From positions 1,550,001 through 1,614,000 of the forward strand of contig JABRWF010000001.1 of NCBI GenBank assembly GCA_018343915.1: 64,000 nucleotides of DNA, written 5' to 3'. Shown piece by piece: positions 10,541-24,234 of this stretch; position 1 is the first letter of the stretch, and every line of letters starts with the position of its first letter. The translations under genes were made by a program, and so were the position numbers. This DNA is from Agroathelia rolfsii (lineage: Eukaryota > Basidiomycota > Agaricomycetes > Amylocorticiales > Amylocorticiaceae). The notes under the pieces are model-generated. The model was given only the letters and a program-made list of their open reading frames with translations, did not search any database and was not told the origin of the DNA.

Positions 10541-12318
10541 CAGACGCTGAGCGCTGATTTACAAACCCAAACCTAAACATCGCGTCTTCTTCGAAGGCGG
10601 CTTATCGCAGGACATTAGCTAGAAGACTTGGTGGCTCAGGCCATTCAGGCTTGAGACAGCCGGTCAATATGCACTACCGACAACTGATGATCTTTTATTC
10701 GTTTGTTGTACTTGTGCAATTCACATCGAGATTAGGTACAATTGACCGGGGTCCAACGTAACTTATGCTTGCATATAGAATACGGGGGACATTCTAGTGG
10801 CCTCAACGAACATTAATTGTGCTAGAATCGCCAAAGAGCACACACGCACTGCATGATATAAGATTGGCCAGTAAATTAGGTATAATGTCCTAGGAGTTGG
10901 TGTTCGCCAACAGGGGCTGTGAGATATCGCGCACCTTTTACTACACATAATGAGAGTCACACGAAATCCTGCAATGGTTTTCTGGGTCCTCAGTTAGTAA
11001 GCAGTTGTCAGAATATCTCTGTGCTCGAGTTACCCCGTCTAAACATGACCTGGGCACCTAAAGGAGAGGAGGGGGGACAAGAAACTCTTAGAATCATGCA
11101 TTGCCCGTGATATTAACGATCAAGAAAATCCCCAGGATGCAGTGCGGTAAATGTGTAGGCGCCATGTTGAAGACATAACAGTACTCAATTGGTGGCCATA
11201 ACCTATTGCTATTCGAAGAATGTTAGGAGAGCAATAAAAATGTTTGAGGCAAATGAGGCATCCATTCGTTATTGCATTAGCGGCTTTATAATATCGACAT
11301 ACATAAAATCAACTATCCAGTGTAAAGAGATAGATATCTCTAGTCGCCGAAGAGTTTCTGTACACGTTTCAATATTGAATCCTTAGACGGATCTGCAAAA
11401 CATCGTCAGTTTGCAAGAAAGGAAGATGAAATTACTCTATGAGTACCATAAGGATGATCCTTGGACGGAATTTCGAGTAATGCTGGGAATGCTTGTTGGT
11501 ATTTATCCACAGTAGGCCTTATTTTTTCAGCGATCTAATTGCCAGAAGGTCTCAAAATTCACGAGCACTGTGCATCGGAGCAAAATGTGGAATTGGAAAA
11601 CGTACATGCTGGTTGATTAACAGAATCGCAATGTCGTTTCTCTCCGTGAATTCCTGGAATACACCCTCAATGTTTGTCACCGGAGTCTCTACATAAGGTC
11701 CCCACTTTAAGACAGATATATCTTAAGCGAAGAAGCAGCAGCCACATACTCGAATCTACCACATAGAAATTGGACCTTTGCTTGTCTATGTGGCCTACTC
11801 CTGCGAGGAGGAGACCCGTAATTGAGTCCTATGTGTGTAGGCAAAATGGATCGAGGTTAGATATGTATGTTTAGGATTGAGTAAACACGAATAGCAGTAC
11901 TTCATCACCGATGACTGCGATGAGCGTACGGTCCTTGAACTGCGTCGTCATGATGGTCAGCCGTCAACCGGACCCAACTCAGGCTAGAGTCACGGTGGCC
12001 AAATAAGACGGATCCGGAAGCATCTGCCAACACCCACGGATATGACCAGCTCTGGTTGACTGCAATACCCTAAGTTCTTTACATTTGTACTAATCTTTCG
12101 GGTGTGTGATTGAATATGGTCAAGCTCCCCGATAATTTGTGTATTAACTTACTCGAAGCTATGCTAACAAAAAACTTGAAAGTATTGACTAGGAGGAAAT
12201 TTCAAAACCGCCTATCTGGTTGACACTACTGATTTTGATCTAAATATGAAGTATAACGTCCCAAGTCCCAACCGCTTTGGTAAATGTTAGGGGCAAAATA
12301 CAATATATTAGTAATGAA
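10541..12318. other. Intergenic
   Basis: About 1.8 kb of AT-rich sequence without a supportable gene, RNA or repeat. It precedes the convergent side of the histone deacetylase gene. Open frames are short and show no splice-compatible continuation. Confidence 0.45.
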
Positions 12319-14758
12319 TCAGCTTTCCTCCGCTTGAATGGCTTCTTCCTTTAGTGGCTCTGACGCTTGCAGACTTTCTTCAAATTCACGTGGTTCTGGT
12401 TGAGGGTCTTGAGACCCTGTGTGATTTGACTCTGGGGATACTGCCGACGAGGGTGGAGCTTCGTTAGAAGTGGACTCCTGGTCTTCATTGGACTCAATAC
12501 TTGGTCCATTGGCTTCTTTGGTCACGTCCGAATTCGCCATGGCAGCGGCTTCCTTTTCTATTAACATCTCACCATCCAACATCCCTGAGCATTTCCCACT
12601 ATAGTCGGTATGGTCACGTCGACCATTCTCGTCTTCATCATCTGAATCGCTCAATTCACCGTCCTTCTGCACTCGAACATCAAGCATATCAGATGTCCGA
12701 CGAACGTCTTCGTTATCCGGAATAGAATCTTCGTTAGCGTTCGGATCATCCATGACAACGTCTATGGGATGTGAAGGGATATCTGTTTATGTCATTTCTT
12801 TTCATTATTACCGTTAGCCGATCGTGGTTATGTAAATAACGAACCAGTCATCTGAACACTCGCTGGTCCGCCGAGATGCCTCAAGTTCTCGAAAATCACA
12901 TTCTTGACGCGGTCAAGATAAGGGCGTGTATTCAAGTCTTCCATTTTTGAAGGCTTGACATCCAATTTGTACTCCGGCCCAAAATACTCGTAGTATTCAT
13001 TCTCAGGTATGTCTAAGTTCTGTTAGTAGACAAGAATACCCATATCATTGCCAAAATTACCTGGTACCAACTCTACACCAGTAGCAAGCCCGGCTTCGAA
13101 AGCCCATGTGCGGCTGACGTTACGCATGGTGTATCCTCCTCCTCCGAGGAGTAATAAAGGTCGATTAAAAGATTTGACAAATGTAACACAGTTAGCGTGT
13201 CCTGTATATGTGAAGACGTTAAGCATCGATGCCATGGCTATCACATCAATAATGGAGCAAACCTCGCATGGATAAATTCAAGCTACCAACTTTATCTCCA
13301 GATAAAGAGTCCGTACCACATTGTAGAACTATGGCCCCGGGATCATATGTATCTATTACCCTCTGAACAATCTAAAAACCGGCGTTAGTAAGTAGATAGC
13401 GTCGCACATTTGGTATTCAGTCCTCAAATGACTCACCGGCTCAAATATGTACTTGTAATTCTCGTCGTTGATTCCATCCTTCAACGGAACGTTGACGGCG
13501 TGATATTTTCCCTTGCCGGATCCTACATCCTACAGTTCATATCAGCACCTGACTTCGTAAACAATGAATTGAACAGTACTCACCCTGAAGTGACCCGTAC
13601 CAGGGAAAAACTCTCCATATTTATGGAAGCTGACGGTCATAACCCGATCGGTGGTGTAGAATGCCTCTTCTACGCCATCACCGTGATGGGCGTCGATATC
13701 TATGTAGAGCACCCTGTGATAATGTCTGGCGGCCTATGTTTCAATCTTTCTCGATAATTAAATTGATGGAAAAGATAATTAGATACCGTAGGAATTCAAG
13801 AATGGCGAGCACAATGTCTGTGAATCACGAATTCAGTGTGACGGAGGTCTTGAAACAATCAAAATAGAGAGCTTATACCATTGACGTAGCAAAACCCGCT
13901 TGCTTCTCCTTTCTTGGCATGGTGGAGTCCTCCTGCCCAATTTATGGCAATGTCGCATTTATTTCGACTGATGCGTGCAGCACCCTCTGGAGACAGGGAT
14001 TCAGTGTATCATATCGTATATAATGTTTATATGGAGCCATCATAATGATAAAGCCGCTTACCCAGCGAACCACCAGCGGAGATGGAACAATAATCAAAAA
14101 GGCCGTCGAACACGGGACAGTCGTCTCCCACGTTATCTGCTCACGAAGAGGCGTTGACGGAAAAAATTGCAGATGAAAGGCCCAGTCTACGCTGCGGGAG
14201 AAAAAGGTAACGTACGCCTATGCTGTTCCCGGATATAGGAGTTCATATTGTCAGGCGTGACCTTGCTCAGGAAATCTATATATTCTGCTGCATGGAAGTT
14301 GTTCATCTCGCGAATTGTTGCTGGTTTAGCGCGCTGTGTATTGGCAATAAATTGGCCAGGATAATGCCCGTTAGTAGAAGAAAGGTAATAGAAAACGTAG
14401 GAAGAGCCAAACGTACAAAGATTTCCATCTTCTTATAGAGACCATAATTCATGACTAGTGAATGGCACATTCTTATCCGCGTCGGTTTCATCCTGAACGG
14501 TTATATAAATAGTAATTACATGGCTAACATCATTTGGTATCAGGAGTTGGGCCTTACGGATGACCGGGACCATGTCCTGGGCCATAGTAGAAGCCACCAA
14601 TGTCGGGATCATAGAAATAACACTGTTGGTGGGTATACCGATGAGGAGTTTCTAATTACCAACAATTCGAGGTCGCAGGAATGTCTTGATAAACAAAAAC
14701 CTACGACACGTTTCTTCTGTGTTTCTCCTTCAAGAGGTTGCATCATGATTCTTGACAT
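12319..14758 (-). CDS. RPD3: Class I histone deacetylase, Rpd3 type
   Basis: Thirteen exons (complement 14758-14705, 14622-14558, 14492-14417, 14333-14216, 14136-14062, 13986-13879, 13817-13787, 13713-13584, 13529-13437, 13371-13263, 13201-13061, 13012-12845, 12782-12319) join in frame to 543 residues. The zinc-dependent core is complete: [38 protein letters not shown] (active-site His pair), [32 protein letters not shown] and [22 protein letters not shown] and [14 protein letters not shown] place it with Rpd3/HDAC1 rather than Hos2. An acidic, Ser/Glu-rich tail of about 150 residues follows. The enzyme removes acetyl groups from histone tails in Rpd3/Sin3 complexes. Oddities: a doubled Gly-Pro-Gly-His before PMKP, Ala in DAHH where Val or Ile is usual, and VGSLNLS where LGCFNLS is usual. 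Confidence 0.92.
14560..14583 (-). repeat. 24-bp coding tandem duplication (Gly-Pro-Gly-His twice) in the deacetylase
   Basis: Two consecutive 12-bp units encode GPGH then GPGH again, directly before the conserved PMKPTRIRM block. The two units differ at several third-codon positions, so the duplication is not brand new. No alternative GT donor nearby restores a single copy while keeping the frame. Confidence 0.75.
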
Positions 14759-16923
14759 TTCGTTAAGATGGTAGTAGTACTAAAGGAAGAGCATGTGGCC
14801 CGGACGCATGCTAACCATGCGGGACTTGTGATCATTCCTCAGTGGCGACCGGGGCAGTAAATAGTAAACCGGATCTCGTCGAGCCTCACCAATTGAACTT
14901 CTCTCGCAGTGAATTTCCATTCTCAAGACTCGTTTAGAGACCTCAGTGAGCCAACAAATGTCTTTTTGGCGATGTAGAGTAACAATACACTGAATTACAT
15001 GCAGAATGATAGTATAGTACACTCCTATGATACCTACCCGGATTTGGTTCAACGTCGTATCATGTGCTGGTCGTACCTATATACCCACATCTCGAACTTC
15101 AGCCTTTAATGCAGAGTCCTTAAGGGTTAATATTATCCTTGAGATAAAGATTAAACTAAAGCCGCCGACTGAAGGGCAGTGACGAATTAATTCGTTATTT
15201 CAAGTGACAAGAGGCATGGAAATCGACTCACATGAAACTTCAGCGCGAAGAATGGAATACATGGTATGCAAACTCCTGGGACATTCAGTCGACTCAACAC
15301 AAAGAAAAACCTCTAAGAAGTCGCTAAGAAGACCCTGAACATGTTAACGACGGCGATCACGATCACGTTCAATGGCTCAGGATACAACGTCTTTGGGGCA
15401 TTCTAGTCGAAGACGCCTATGCCTTAGGGCTTTGCCGACCTTGTTTCCTCAGCAAGCCCTACAGTGATGAGGCCTGCAAATCCCATACATCGTTTATAAC
15501 GCCCATATAAAATGCCTAAGAAAAAAAGAAAAACTCCTAACTGTATAAAGGTCTGAAACTGGGCGTCTCCGTCGAGTCACACTGTAGCAGAACCATTTTG
15601 GTATGTTGGGTGTCGCACCACAAATTGAGGAATTAGGGATGCTTTCTACATTCAAACTCCAAGACCGATAAAACAAATTTCTCGTCCGGAAAGGAAGTTG
15701 AAAGGCAATTTGAATGAAGAGGAAGACGAGAATTATCCATGTTAAAATCTATGACAACACATGTAAACTGTTAAAGATCGTAGATAAGCAATGTGAATGA
15801 CAGCCTGTAGAGCAAGGTCAGCGTCCTTGTGAAAGCGAACTTTTGTTGTGTTGGTGAACCAAAAATAATTTTAAAGATGCTCTATTACAGCTGCGTGTAA
15901 GGGAGCAGTTTCAATAAATTATAGGCATGCCCGTGATATGAAAAGGACGGCCCAGGATCCCATGGCAAAGCAGTAGGCTTCGTTACCGGGGTACTGATAG
16001 CATCCAAACAGTTGCGAAGCCGTACTGGCAGGCATATGTTCTTGAGCATGATTATCTTTCTTTTTACAATCGGAGATACATAGCAGGTGCATTCATTTAT
16101 AGCATAGCGAACTATAGCGTTAAAGATACTGGAAATAGGGAACAGGACTTGTCTCCATCCAATTTCAGAACTTGAAGTTCCAGCTCAGGCTGTCCTTGGT
16201 TATCTAGAATAACCTCTGCGTCGGAAACTTAGACTCGGAATACTGGTGCAGGAGCGAAGGTAGGGGTAGTTTGTCGATTTCTACGAGTTGAATGAACAAA
16301 ATAATAATGATATATCAGTCACTTTATGAGCCGAGTAAGCCTGTCTGAGCAAAGTTAGATACATGTATGACCGTTCAACGTGATGTCTCGGTCACTCACT
16401 CCAAAAGTTACGTAATAGCTACGATAATGACATAGACTGCGAGTCATGTCTTAGCTACTCTTGCCTAATATAGTAATTAGTTAGCCATATGTGCACAGCT
16501 CGCCAAGCTAAAATATCATCCAGAATGATGTCCAATGATGTCCACCGAATCCAGGCAAATATTCGCTTGATTGCTAACCAGCAACTCCAGTAGAACCTGT
16601 CTAAAGTCTTTCGACTGTAAAGTCATAAACTCTCTAAAACCGCGCTTCTTTTGCTTCCCAAGTCTGTAAAGTCATATTTCCCACGCCAAAGAACCTGCTT
16701 AGTCACACACCATATAAGGCATGCCCCCTATGTGCAAGATAATCTCCAAGTAAGGCAGCATGACAAAGCAGTGCTCTACTGGCCTCCGTTAGAGGGATTA
16801 GCGGCAAAACTCTGGCCCGGAGTGAGTTTATTTTACTCATACCTTAGTAAAGGTCTAATCCTCTGGGCTTGGCACTACCGATCATAAGACTTAAGACAGG
16901 TTTGACTGTAGCAGCCACTCGGG
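14759..16923. other. Intergenic, deacetylase and ECD promoters
   Basis: About 2.2 kb between the divergent starts of the deacetylase and the ECD/SGT1 gene. It is AT-rich, with only short open frames and no recognised RNA gene, transposon or repeat. It must contain both promoters. Confidence 0.5.
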
Positions 16924-19900
16924 ATGGACATCTTCAATCGGCCTCCGACAATTGCAGAGGACACCCTCCAATACACGCTATATCCCCCTCAGGACGCTGC
17001 AGACAAAGCGTCTGCATCTACATTCGCCACCGTCATTCACGCCTTTGTCGATGAGCTCCTGCCAAACTTCATATGGCATCGTGACGCTTTTCAGCTCAAA
17101 GTCGTTCCTGATCTAGATGCGGAACGCGAATCCGGTCAAGATGAAAGCTATATGCTGGATGGTCGTATGCGTATAGGTGACTGCGTTGACGATGAGTGGT
17201 GTGTAGTCTGGCTTTTGCGCGAGATCAGTGCGAGGTGGGACATCGCTATCAGGTATGCATCATTTTTTTTTTTGTCTGGGATGCTTATTTGGTCTTTACA
17301 CTATGTTGTTACCAGTGTATTCGACTCGGACGGCGAGTTTCTACTAATCGAGGCGGCTGATGCTTTGCCTGACTGGGTGAAGCCAACCAACGCCGAAAAC
17401 AGGGTGCGCCCTTCTTTACGCTTGGGTAAGATTATTGCCTCTTACATCTATTATGAACACTCTATATCGTCGGTAGGTATGGATTTATAGGTCACATCTA
17501 CACCTCATCCCTCTCTCCCATACTACCCCACCATCAAGACGGCGCTCGCGTCGGCGACAAATCCACGAAGACCAAGAGGATGATATTGGACTGAAGAACG
17601 ATGAAGAAGATGAAGAGTACATCAATGTTGCCGACGCTATCAGCGCCTTAAGACTTTCGCGCGATACGCGTGCTCCCAACGAAATTGAGGCTCTTGTTTG
17701 GCAACGCATATCTGGGTTGGCAATTCACTCTCTTCCGACAAGAGCTGGTGTTTAACGTGGTGCAATACTGGCTTTAGGTATCCAACTGCCGCTGCTCAAC
17801 ATACACATACATCTAATATGCATATCCCCGTTGATATCGCTCGTGCATTATCTGTGGACCCATCCTTAGCACAAAAAGCTGTCGAGACATTTTATACGCG
17901 TGATGCTATTCAACTACGGGTTTGTAGTACCATCATCTAGTTGAAACCATTTCAGACCTGCTCACCTGCAATTCATTCAATGCATATAGGCTGCCCACCG
18001 TATGTCTCGCTTTCCACCCCAGCCATCTGTGCTGGCAAGCGTCAAACTCACCAGGACGGCCTACGCTCAACTCATGGGCCAAAAGTTTTACCCTCCAAAA
18101 ATTTTTGGGCGTTGGATTGAGCGGGAGGGCACCAAAGAATGGAAGTGGCGAGATCTTGGTATGAAACTTGTGAGTATCCAACATTGCTCTCATCACAGCG
18201 TGCTTGCAATCATAACGCGTCAAATAATTTGGTCAGGCATGTGGTTTTGAAATGACCTTTCAAGACAGTAAGGCGCGTCATTCGTCAGCAAAGACGGCTG
18301 AAGAAGTCAAGTCATCCGTGCGCCATCTTCCGGTTCTTTAGCTTACGGCTCGCAGTATTAAATATCGTTGACCATGATTAGCGTGACGCCCTGAAGGAGG
18401 CCTTGAAACGCAATCCCGACTACGAAACGTATATTACCAACCTTCTCTCGGCCGATTATTTCAAGGGTGAAACACGTGGTTCGGCGCAATGGAATACATT
18501 AGAGGACAAAGCAGCTCAAGTATTCGTAGAAACCAGACAAACTGAGTTTGTATCTACTTCTAACTTCTAGTGCATTTATGCTGATACGTTGACAGCGATT
18601 CGAAACGGCCATCATTCGCCAGCCTTGTAAACAACGCTATTGCACGTGGGCCAAGTGCTGAAGACCTGCTTAAGTCATCGCAACCTTCCACAGAAGAATC
18701 AGATGAGTGGATGAATGTGGACCCAAATGATTTCAATGAAATGCTGGAGCGAACAATGGGCGGCGGTGCCCAGTCAAAAGCGTCGGCCTCGTCGAAACCG
18801 GTCTCAAAGCAAAAGGCCGAAGACGCTATGGACGTTGACGCTTCAGCAAAAAATCAGGATATGGATGCGGAAGATCGTATGGCCAGTGAGCAAGCCAGTA
18901 AGCTGCAAGGACTTGCAGAAAAAGTTGAGAAGTTCGTCGAGGGCCAAGGCGCGTTGGAAGGTGCACAATTTGACGAGTGAGTGCTTTTCCTTGCAACATA
19001 AAGTTGCGGATGAGCATCCAGCTAAATGGTTTCCGTTTCATAGCGAAGCTTCGCTGTCAGACGGAGAATCACTGGATGAGTTCAGCGATGACAACGATGA
19101 TGCAGACTCTGATGACGAGGGGGGAGAAGGAGGGCAGCCTTCACGGGAGGCGGACGACCAAGCTCGACAGGAAGCTATGGACAAACTCGTTCCTGCTCTC
19201 GACGCATCCGAGTATGGCCGTATGCCAGCAACTTACTACCGGCACTCTCAACCGGTTGCCTCCGAACTGAATCCCTTGCTCACGGCTGGCGATGCCTCTG
19301 AATCACCCGACGGAGCTTCTCGCTCAGCAAAAAACATATCGGGAGACGACGGGACTGAATCGGCAGACAGGGTAGCAGGATCGGGCAAGACTTTAGGAGA
19401 TATCGCTGCTCCGCAGCAAAGCCAGACGAAGCCAAAACCTATGCGAAGGCCATTGTTTCCCCGTGATCAATTCGATGGTGTTGTCGACTCTGATGACGAG
19501 ACGGACCCTGAAGATGAACTCGGTGGTGCACGTTTGGGCGAAGACGAAGAGAGCGAAGAAGAGGATAGGCCAGTGCTCGTTATGCCTGAAGGAGCTGAGG
19601 ATGCATTGGATGTGGATATGGATGCTGAAGAAGAGGAATTCCTTGAGTTTTCTCGCATAGCGCTTGGGATCTCCGATGAGGATTGGCAGGGAATCATCGC
19701 TGAAAGACGGGAACGAGGAGGTAAGTAGATCAACCACCACTATTCTTTTTCCGCATCGTTCTTGGGAGTCAAACTATTGGCTATTGGACATTCAACTAAT
19801 TATGATTGGTCACAGCCTTCGTGCCCGCCACGCTTGGACCTGGTAAAACCAAGAAGACGACGGCCAATAATGACGCACACGGCAATCATCCTAAACCGGG

Positions 19901-20573
19901 CAAGGCCGGGGCAACAACGGTTAAGACTGCTGATGCAACCGCAACGAACCCGATGACACAACCCGGGCCAGCTTCGACGTCGACATCTTCCGAGCCATCG
20001 TCGAAGGCACGTAGCCCGAGCGAACCCGAGCCGGGTTCACACGTCAACGAAAGCCTGAATTCGTTCGAGGCCGTAATGCAGGCTATGGATGCCGAGCTTG
20101 CACGTCAATCATCATTGCGAAAGGCTAGGGCAAAAAAGCCGTTTGGTCCTGAGCCCCCGCCGTCTTCTCCCGCGGTAGATGAAGCTAAGAAAAATCAAAA
20201 GAAAAATGCTGTTGCAGCTAACGAAATGGCGGCGGCATCTCCCCAGGGGAAAGGGAAGGGGAAAGCAAAACCCCCTGTTCGGTTTGCAGAGTATCAATCC
20301 GATTCTGACATGGACGACGGTGATGGCGAGGACGAGGAAGGGGATATAGAGGCAGCTATGGAGGCGGAGCTACAGGCTATTCTCGAGCGGGGTGGGGCGC
20401 TGGGCGACAACGATGATGACGACGTGGACCTCAGCACGGGTGCAGGCGTGGATTACAATCTCATCAAGAACTTCTTGGAGAGCTTCAAAAGCCAAGCTGG
20501 TCTCGCAGGTCCCGTGGGTAGTCTCGTGGGTAGACTGGAAAAGGGATGGCAACTGCCTCGTGACGAGAGCTAA
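16924..20573 (+). CDS. Ecdysoneless/SGT1 (ECD) family protein
   Basis: Ten exons (16924-17252, 17316-17403, 17477-17715, 17778-17919, 17990-18169, 18237-18317, 18382-18545, 18596-18976, 19044-19720, 19816-20573) join in frame to 1,012 residues. The ECD signature is clear: GDCVDDEWCVVWLLREIS, then VFDSDGEFLLIEAADALPDWV, then HLHLIPLS. The middle has IPVDIARALSVDPSLAQKAVETFYTRD and KFYPPKIFGRW. The C-terminal half is acidic and disordered, with many Asp/Glu runs, ending in FLESFKSQAGLAGPVGSLVGRLEKGWQLPRD. ECD proteins have been linked to transcription, pre-mRNA splicing and cell-cycle control; in yeasts the family is known as SGT1, a suppressor of gcr mutations and distinct from the kinetochore co-chaperone SGT1. 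I do not claim a specific activity. The gene appears intact. Confidence 0.9.
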
Positions 20574-22349
20574 TACAACGTAAGAAGTTTGATAGAGTCG
20601 TGTAATCCTAGCCCATTATTGAGTAACACAATTGTGCATCTGACACACACAATTAATAGTATCCATGGGTTATTTCCTAGCGTTCACATAGCAAAATACG
20701 GTATAGTCGACTGTAGTGACCACCAATGCAGGGATTGCATAGCCTCAATTCAAAAAGCTGCTGTTACCGACTTGGCCTGAATGCACAAGACTACATTGCT
20801 CGGCACGTGACTGCCGATCGGACCGAAGTGATAATTGATTCATAATGAAATGAAGTGCGGTCTATTAAAAAATGTTCACATCTAAAAATAACAACATACT
20901 CAAAAATAGAGCTCGTCGCATTGAGTGTTGGCTTGGCATTAGTGACACCCATGATTCGTCCGCTCTTGATAAATGCGCGCTTTTGCAAGTTTATCTTTTC
21001 CTCCGAGATGGTCCGATTTGTCCACGGTGTTTGGTCGCAATACGTCTTTAACAAGGAACCAGAAGTCACATGCGTATCTGCATCAAGGAGGATCTACCGT
21101 ACTTCCTTGCTTGCTCTCTATCGGAGCGGCTCGGACGAAGAGTGATAGATGTCTTATTTTAACCTTGTCTAGCCCCAATCGGGATTTGTGGGTCAAGGAA
21201 GGACATTGTTCCCACCACACACGTACAGTTGAATCAAACAAAATAGGTTTGCATAGGTATAAATAAGTGCTAAGCCTAGTGCCTAATAGCGCTAGAGGCC
21301 TTGAATACAAAAATCCGCTCTCAATTCGGACAGTAGTAGGAATCCAGCCAAGCCAACGCGGCGTCGCACTTGTCGCCGTCCAACCTATGCCGATAATATC
21401 CGAGACAGGAACAGCGTGATAATAATGCAATCTGTAAGCCAGCTGCGCCAAGAGGACTTGGGTTCGTTATCCCATGCACTCGTGTACTATTTATGGTGAG
21501 CAGAGGCACATCGCCGGTGCCCAGAGCGCAAGCTTTCTCCATTCAGACATGGGCAGCTTGAATGGAGAAGGGATGCTACCAACTATGGTGGCGCATATTT
21601 TGCCTAATAGCAATGTAAACTGATCGAATTGAATTGAATTGAATTGAATGAAAGCAGTAATACATCTACTTAAATTCGGGGATAGTGTAAACTATTAGTC
21701 TGATATAGAAACTCCACTTGAATATATTCTTTCCAATTTTTGCTCTCATTCGTGACCATGCTAATCCAATCAGAAATGAAATAAAATAAAAATGGGATTA
21801 AGGATAACTATCCTGAGTATTTGCAATTGTATTGCGGGACAGACTATCTTTAGCATACTAATTTGAAAGCGCTCATCTCAGCACGATGCCAAGACTTTTA
21901 TTTTCTCTTATCCTTTTTTTGATAGTGGCGCGTAAGACATGATGGATTTGTTCCTCACAAGGAGATGGTGGTGGCTCGCGCACAGAGAAGCAAAAATAGG
22001 CCATCGCAGCGTGCATCGCCTGCATTTCATACAGGTCTCGAAGAAGAAGAAAATCATAGAACCGTAGCCGCCGCACACAATTTGATATTTCGAACTGTTT
22101 TTAGCGTGTTGGCATTGATTGAACACATGGGATTGTACAGCACAAGTACAGAGGAATGTAGATTACTAATATTACACTAGAATGCATAGTTCATGAACAT
22201 AACGTGAAACGCTTGAAAACGATGCAGTAGAGAGAGAGAAACCGGCAAGCAAAAGCCCAAGTATGAAGTAGCACATGAAGGAGCAGAGATAAGGATAGAG
22301 GGAAAAAGAAGGAAAGAAAAAATCATGAGGCAGTAGAGAAGTAGTTGGC
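20574..22349. other. Intergenic
   Basis: About 1.8 kb between convergent genes. It holds a pentanucleotide repeat near 21,625 and otherwise short frames without family motifs. No RNA gene could be supported. Confidence 0.5.
21625..21648. repeat. (GAATT)n microsatellite
   Basis: Nearly five perfect tandem copies of GAATT in intergenic sequence. Ordinary simple repeat. Confidence 0.9.
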
Positions 22350-23134
22350 TTATGCCGCCACCGGTCTTGGTGAATGCACCGGATGCAGCGCATATGGACT
22401 CGTTTGAGCACGTCGGTCGGCGCGAATCTGGGCACGATCACGGTGACCCTCGCGTTCATTGCCAGGACTGCGTGTTCGGCGAGGTGATGAGCGTTGGTGC
22501 TGTTGTTGTTGCTGCATCATCATTTCCTCTTCTTCAGCACGACGCTGCTCCTCGCTAGCAGTCAGCAGGCTGTCGATGGCCATAGAAGCGCGAGAGCGGG
22601 GGCTGTATTCGCCCGAAGTAGTCTCGCTCCTTGGAGAAGGAGGTAGCTCAGTCCTAATATGCTTCCTTGATGAGGTCGAAGAAGGGGGCGAGGGAGGTGT
22701 CATCAGAGGCATGGGTGCAGCTGCTGGCGAGGCCAATGGAGAGGGGCCCGCGGCAGAAGAAGCAGTGTAGATTTCGAGCACTTGACGGTGGAGGGAGGCA
22801 AGCGAGGCAAGTCGCTGATAATGGCAAGTATGTCAGTATGCAATGTATCTTTTGACATATCTATCGCCAAGGGTTCTTACCTGATCCTCGGCACTCTTGG
22901 CATTAAGCATAGCAATGAGCATGTCACGATCACCATCGCCTTTCATGTTGTAGGCAGCTAGGATTTCACGCAGGCTCGGAGGAGGTGCCTATGAAGTTGA
23001 TGAAATAAGCACATGTGCATTTGGTAAGTGAGGTTTAAGGGACAACTAACCTGTTCGAGCAGCTGATAGGCTGCAGGCAGAACGGAGTGGTATTGAGTAG
23101 TAATAGGAGAAGGAGATGCACGGTGGTGGTTCAT
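22350..23134 (-). CDS. Small uncharacterised protein with helical N-terminus
   Basis: Three exons (complement 23134-23051, 22988-22881, 22814-22350) give 218 residues. The N-terminal 75 residues look folded: YHSVLPAAYQLLEQAPPPSLREILAAYNMKGDGDRDMLIAMLNAKSAEDQRLASLHRQVLEIY reads as amphipathic helices. The remainder is Pro/Ser-rich and disordered, with a short Gln run (QQQQQ) and Arg/Ser stretches near the end. Both exon joins are in phase 0. I do not recognise a family and no enzymatic motif is visible. The splice structure and the ordered first half make it more likely a real gene than chance. The short Leu/Ala-rich segment could be a dimerisation or adaptor helix, which is a guess. Confidence 0.7.
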
Positions 23135-24234
23135 TGTTGTTGATCTTTCTCGAGGAAGGACTTGAAGACAGGAGACGGTGGGGCTAGTTGGCTTGGAGGC
23201 AAGACAGGGGACGGTGCAGGGGTATTTATGTGTTGTGGCTCAAACAGACTGAAAATGTGTATCGTGCCAAGTCAAGATCTAGTATACTATTCGTATAATT
23301 AGATGCTTTGCCAAGACCATCCAAGAAAGGGCAGGTCGGCAAGTTATTCTTGGCGAAATCCATCCAAACAGTCAAAGATGATCACTATCAATTGGGTACG
23401 ATTGCAAATCACTCTTCTCCGGTGTTCATGTACAGCTATGCTAGCTTGTAGCTGGAAATTGAGCATGAGAAAACGAGCGTTGAGGACGAAACATGGGTCC
23501 GAAAGAGGCAGATGTTAGTTCTATTCTTGTTACACATACCTGAAATAGACGTCGAAGGGCTTGGCAGTGATCACATGAATCTCACGTGCAGTAATTTTTG
23601 GAGGCCGGCCTATAGAAAACAGGAAAAATAGAATGACGTGCCTCATACGGTGCACTGCCTCGCCAATAAAAGTCACTTAGTGACCATAGCGCGAACAAAT
23701 CAGTCCAAAAAAATGAATTTATAAATATCTTTTTCCACACACGACTGGCTTGCACAGGGATACCTCCACGGACTCCGATGGAGTTGCGCAATTATTATTA
23801 CCCAGCCTAGTTATGACTGCTATGATACGTTATTCTCGTCATCTGCTCGCTCTCCAGTCGTGCATTCATGGTTTATTTCTAACGGATGTTCGTACCGGTC
23901 CCTCTCGATGAAGCCCTGCTAAGTGACTGAGATTACTCTCTATCCCCTTCCTCGACCACGCGCGCATTACAAGTCGACGCCGACAAAGCACCATGCCAAG
24001 GACATCTGCCCGAAATACCTTGGACATTCGCCGGACTTTTCGCCCTCTTCTTCTTTGTCCTCTTTGCCCGTGCTGATGAATTGCTGAGTGACTCGATAAT
24101 AATAAAGTTAGCATCATGTCACGTAACAATTGTTCGATCACCCACCAAGAAAGGAAACCAGCGATGGCAGCTGTGGCTGAAGCAAATCCACCCTTCGTTG
24201 ATCCCGCAGTTTAGACAGCCCTTCCACTGTGACC
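23135..24234. other. Intergenic, divergent promoters
   Basis: About 1.1 kb between the small unknown gene and the exonuclease gene, which are divergent. No additional gene supported; promoter elements not identified. Confidence 0.5.

Noticed and set aside
12780..14760. Deacetylase as a pseudogene because single frames are full of stops
   Set aside because: Thirteen GT-AG exons join in one frame with every catalytic block present and the total length divisible by three.
21440..21490. T-arm-like sequence (GGGTTCGTTATCCC) suggesting a tRNA
   Set aside because: No matching acceptor stem, D-arm or anticodon arm could be folded around it on either strand.
21625..21648. GAATT array as a CRISPR or functional repeat
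   Set aside because: Five-base units without spacers in a eukaryotic genome: an ordinary microsatellite.
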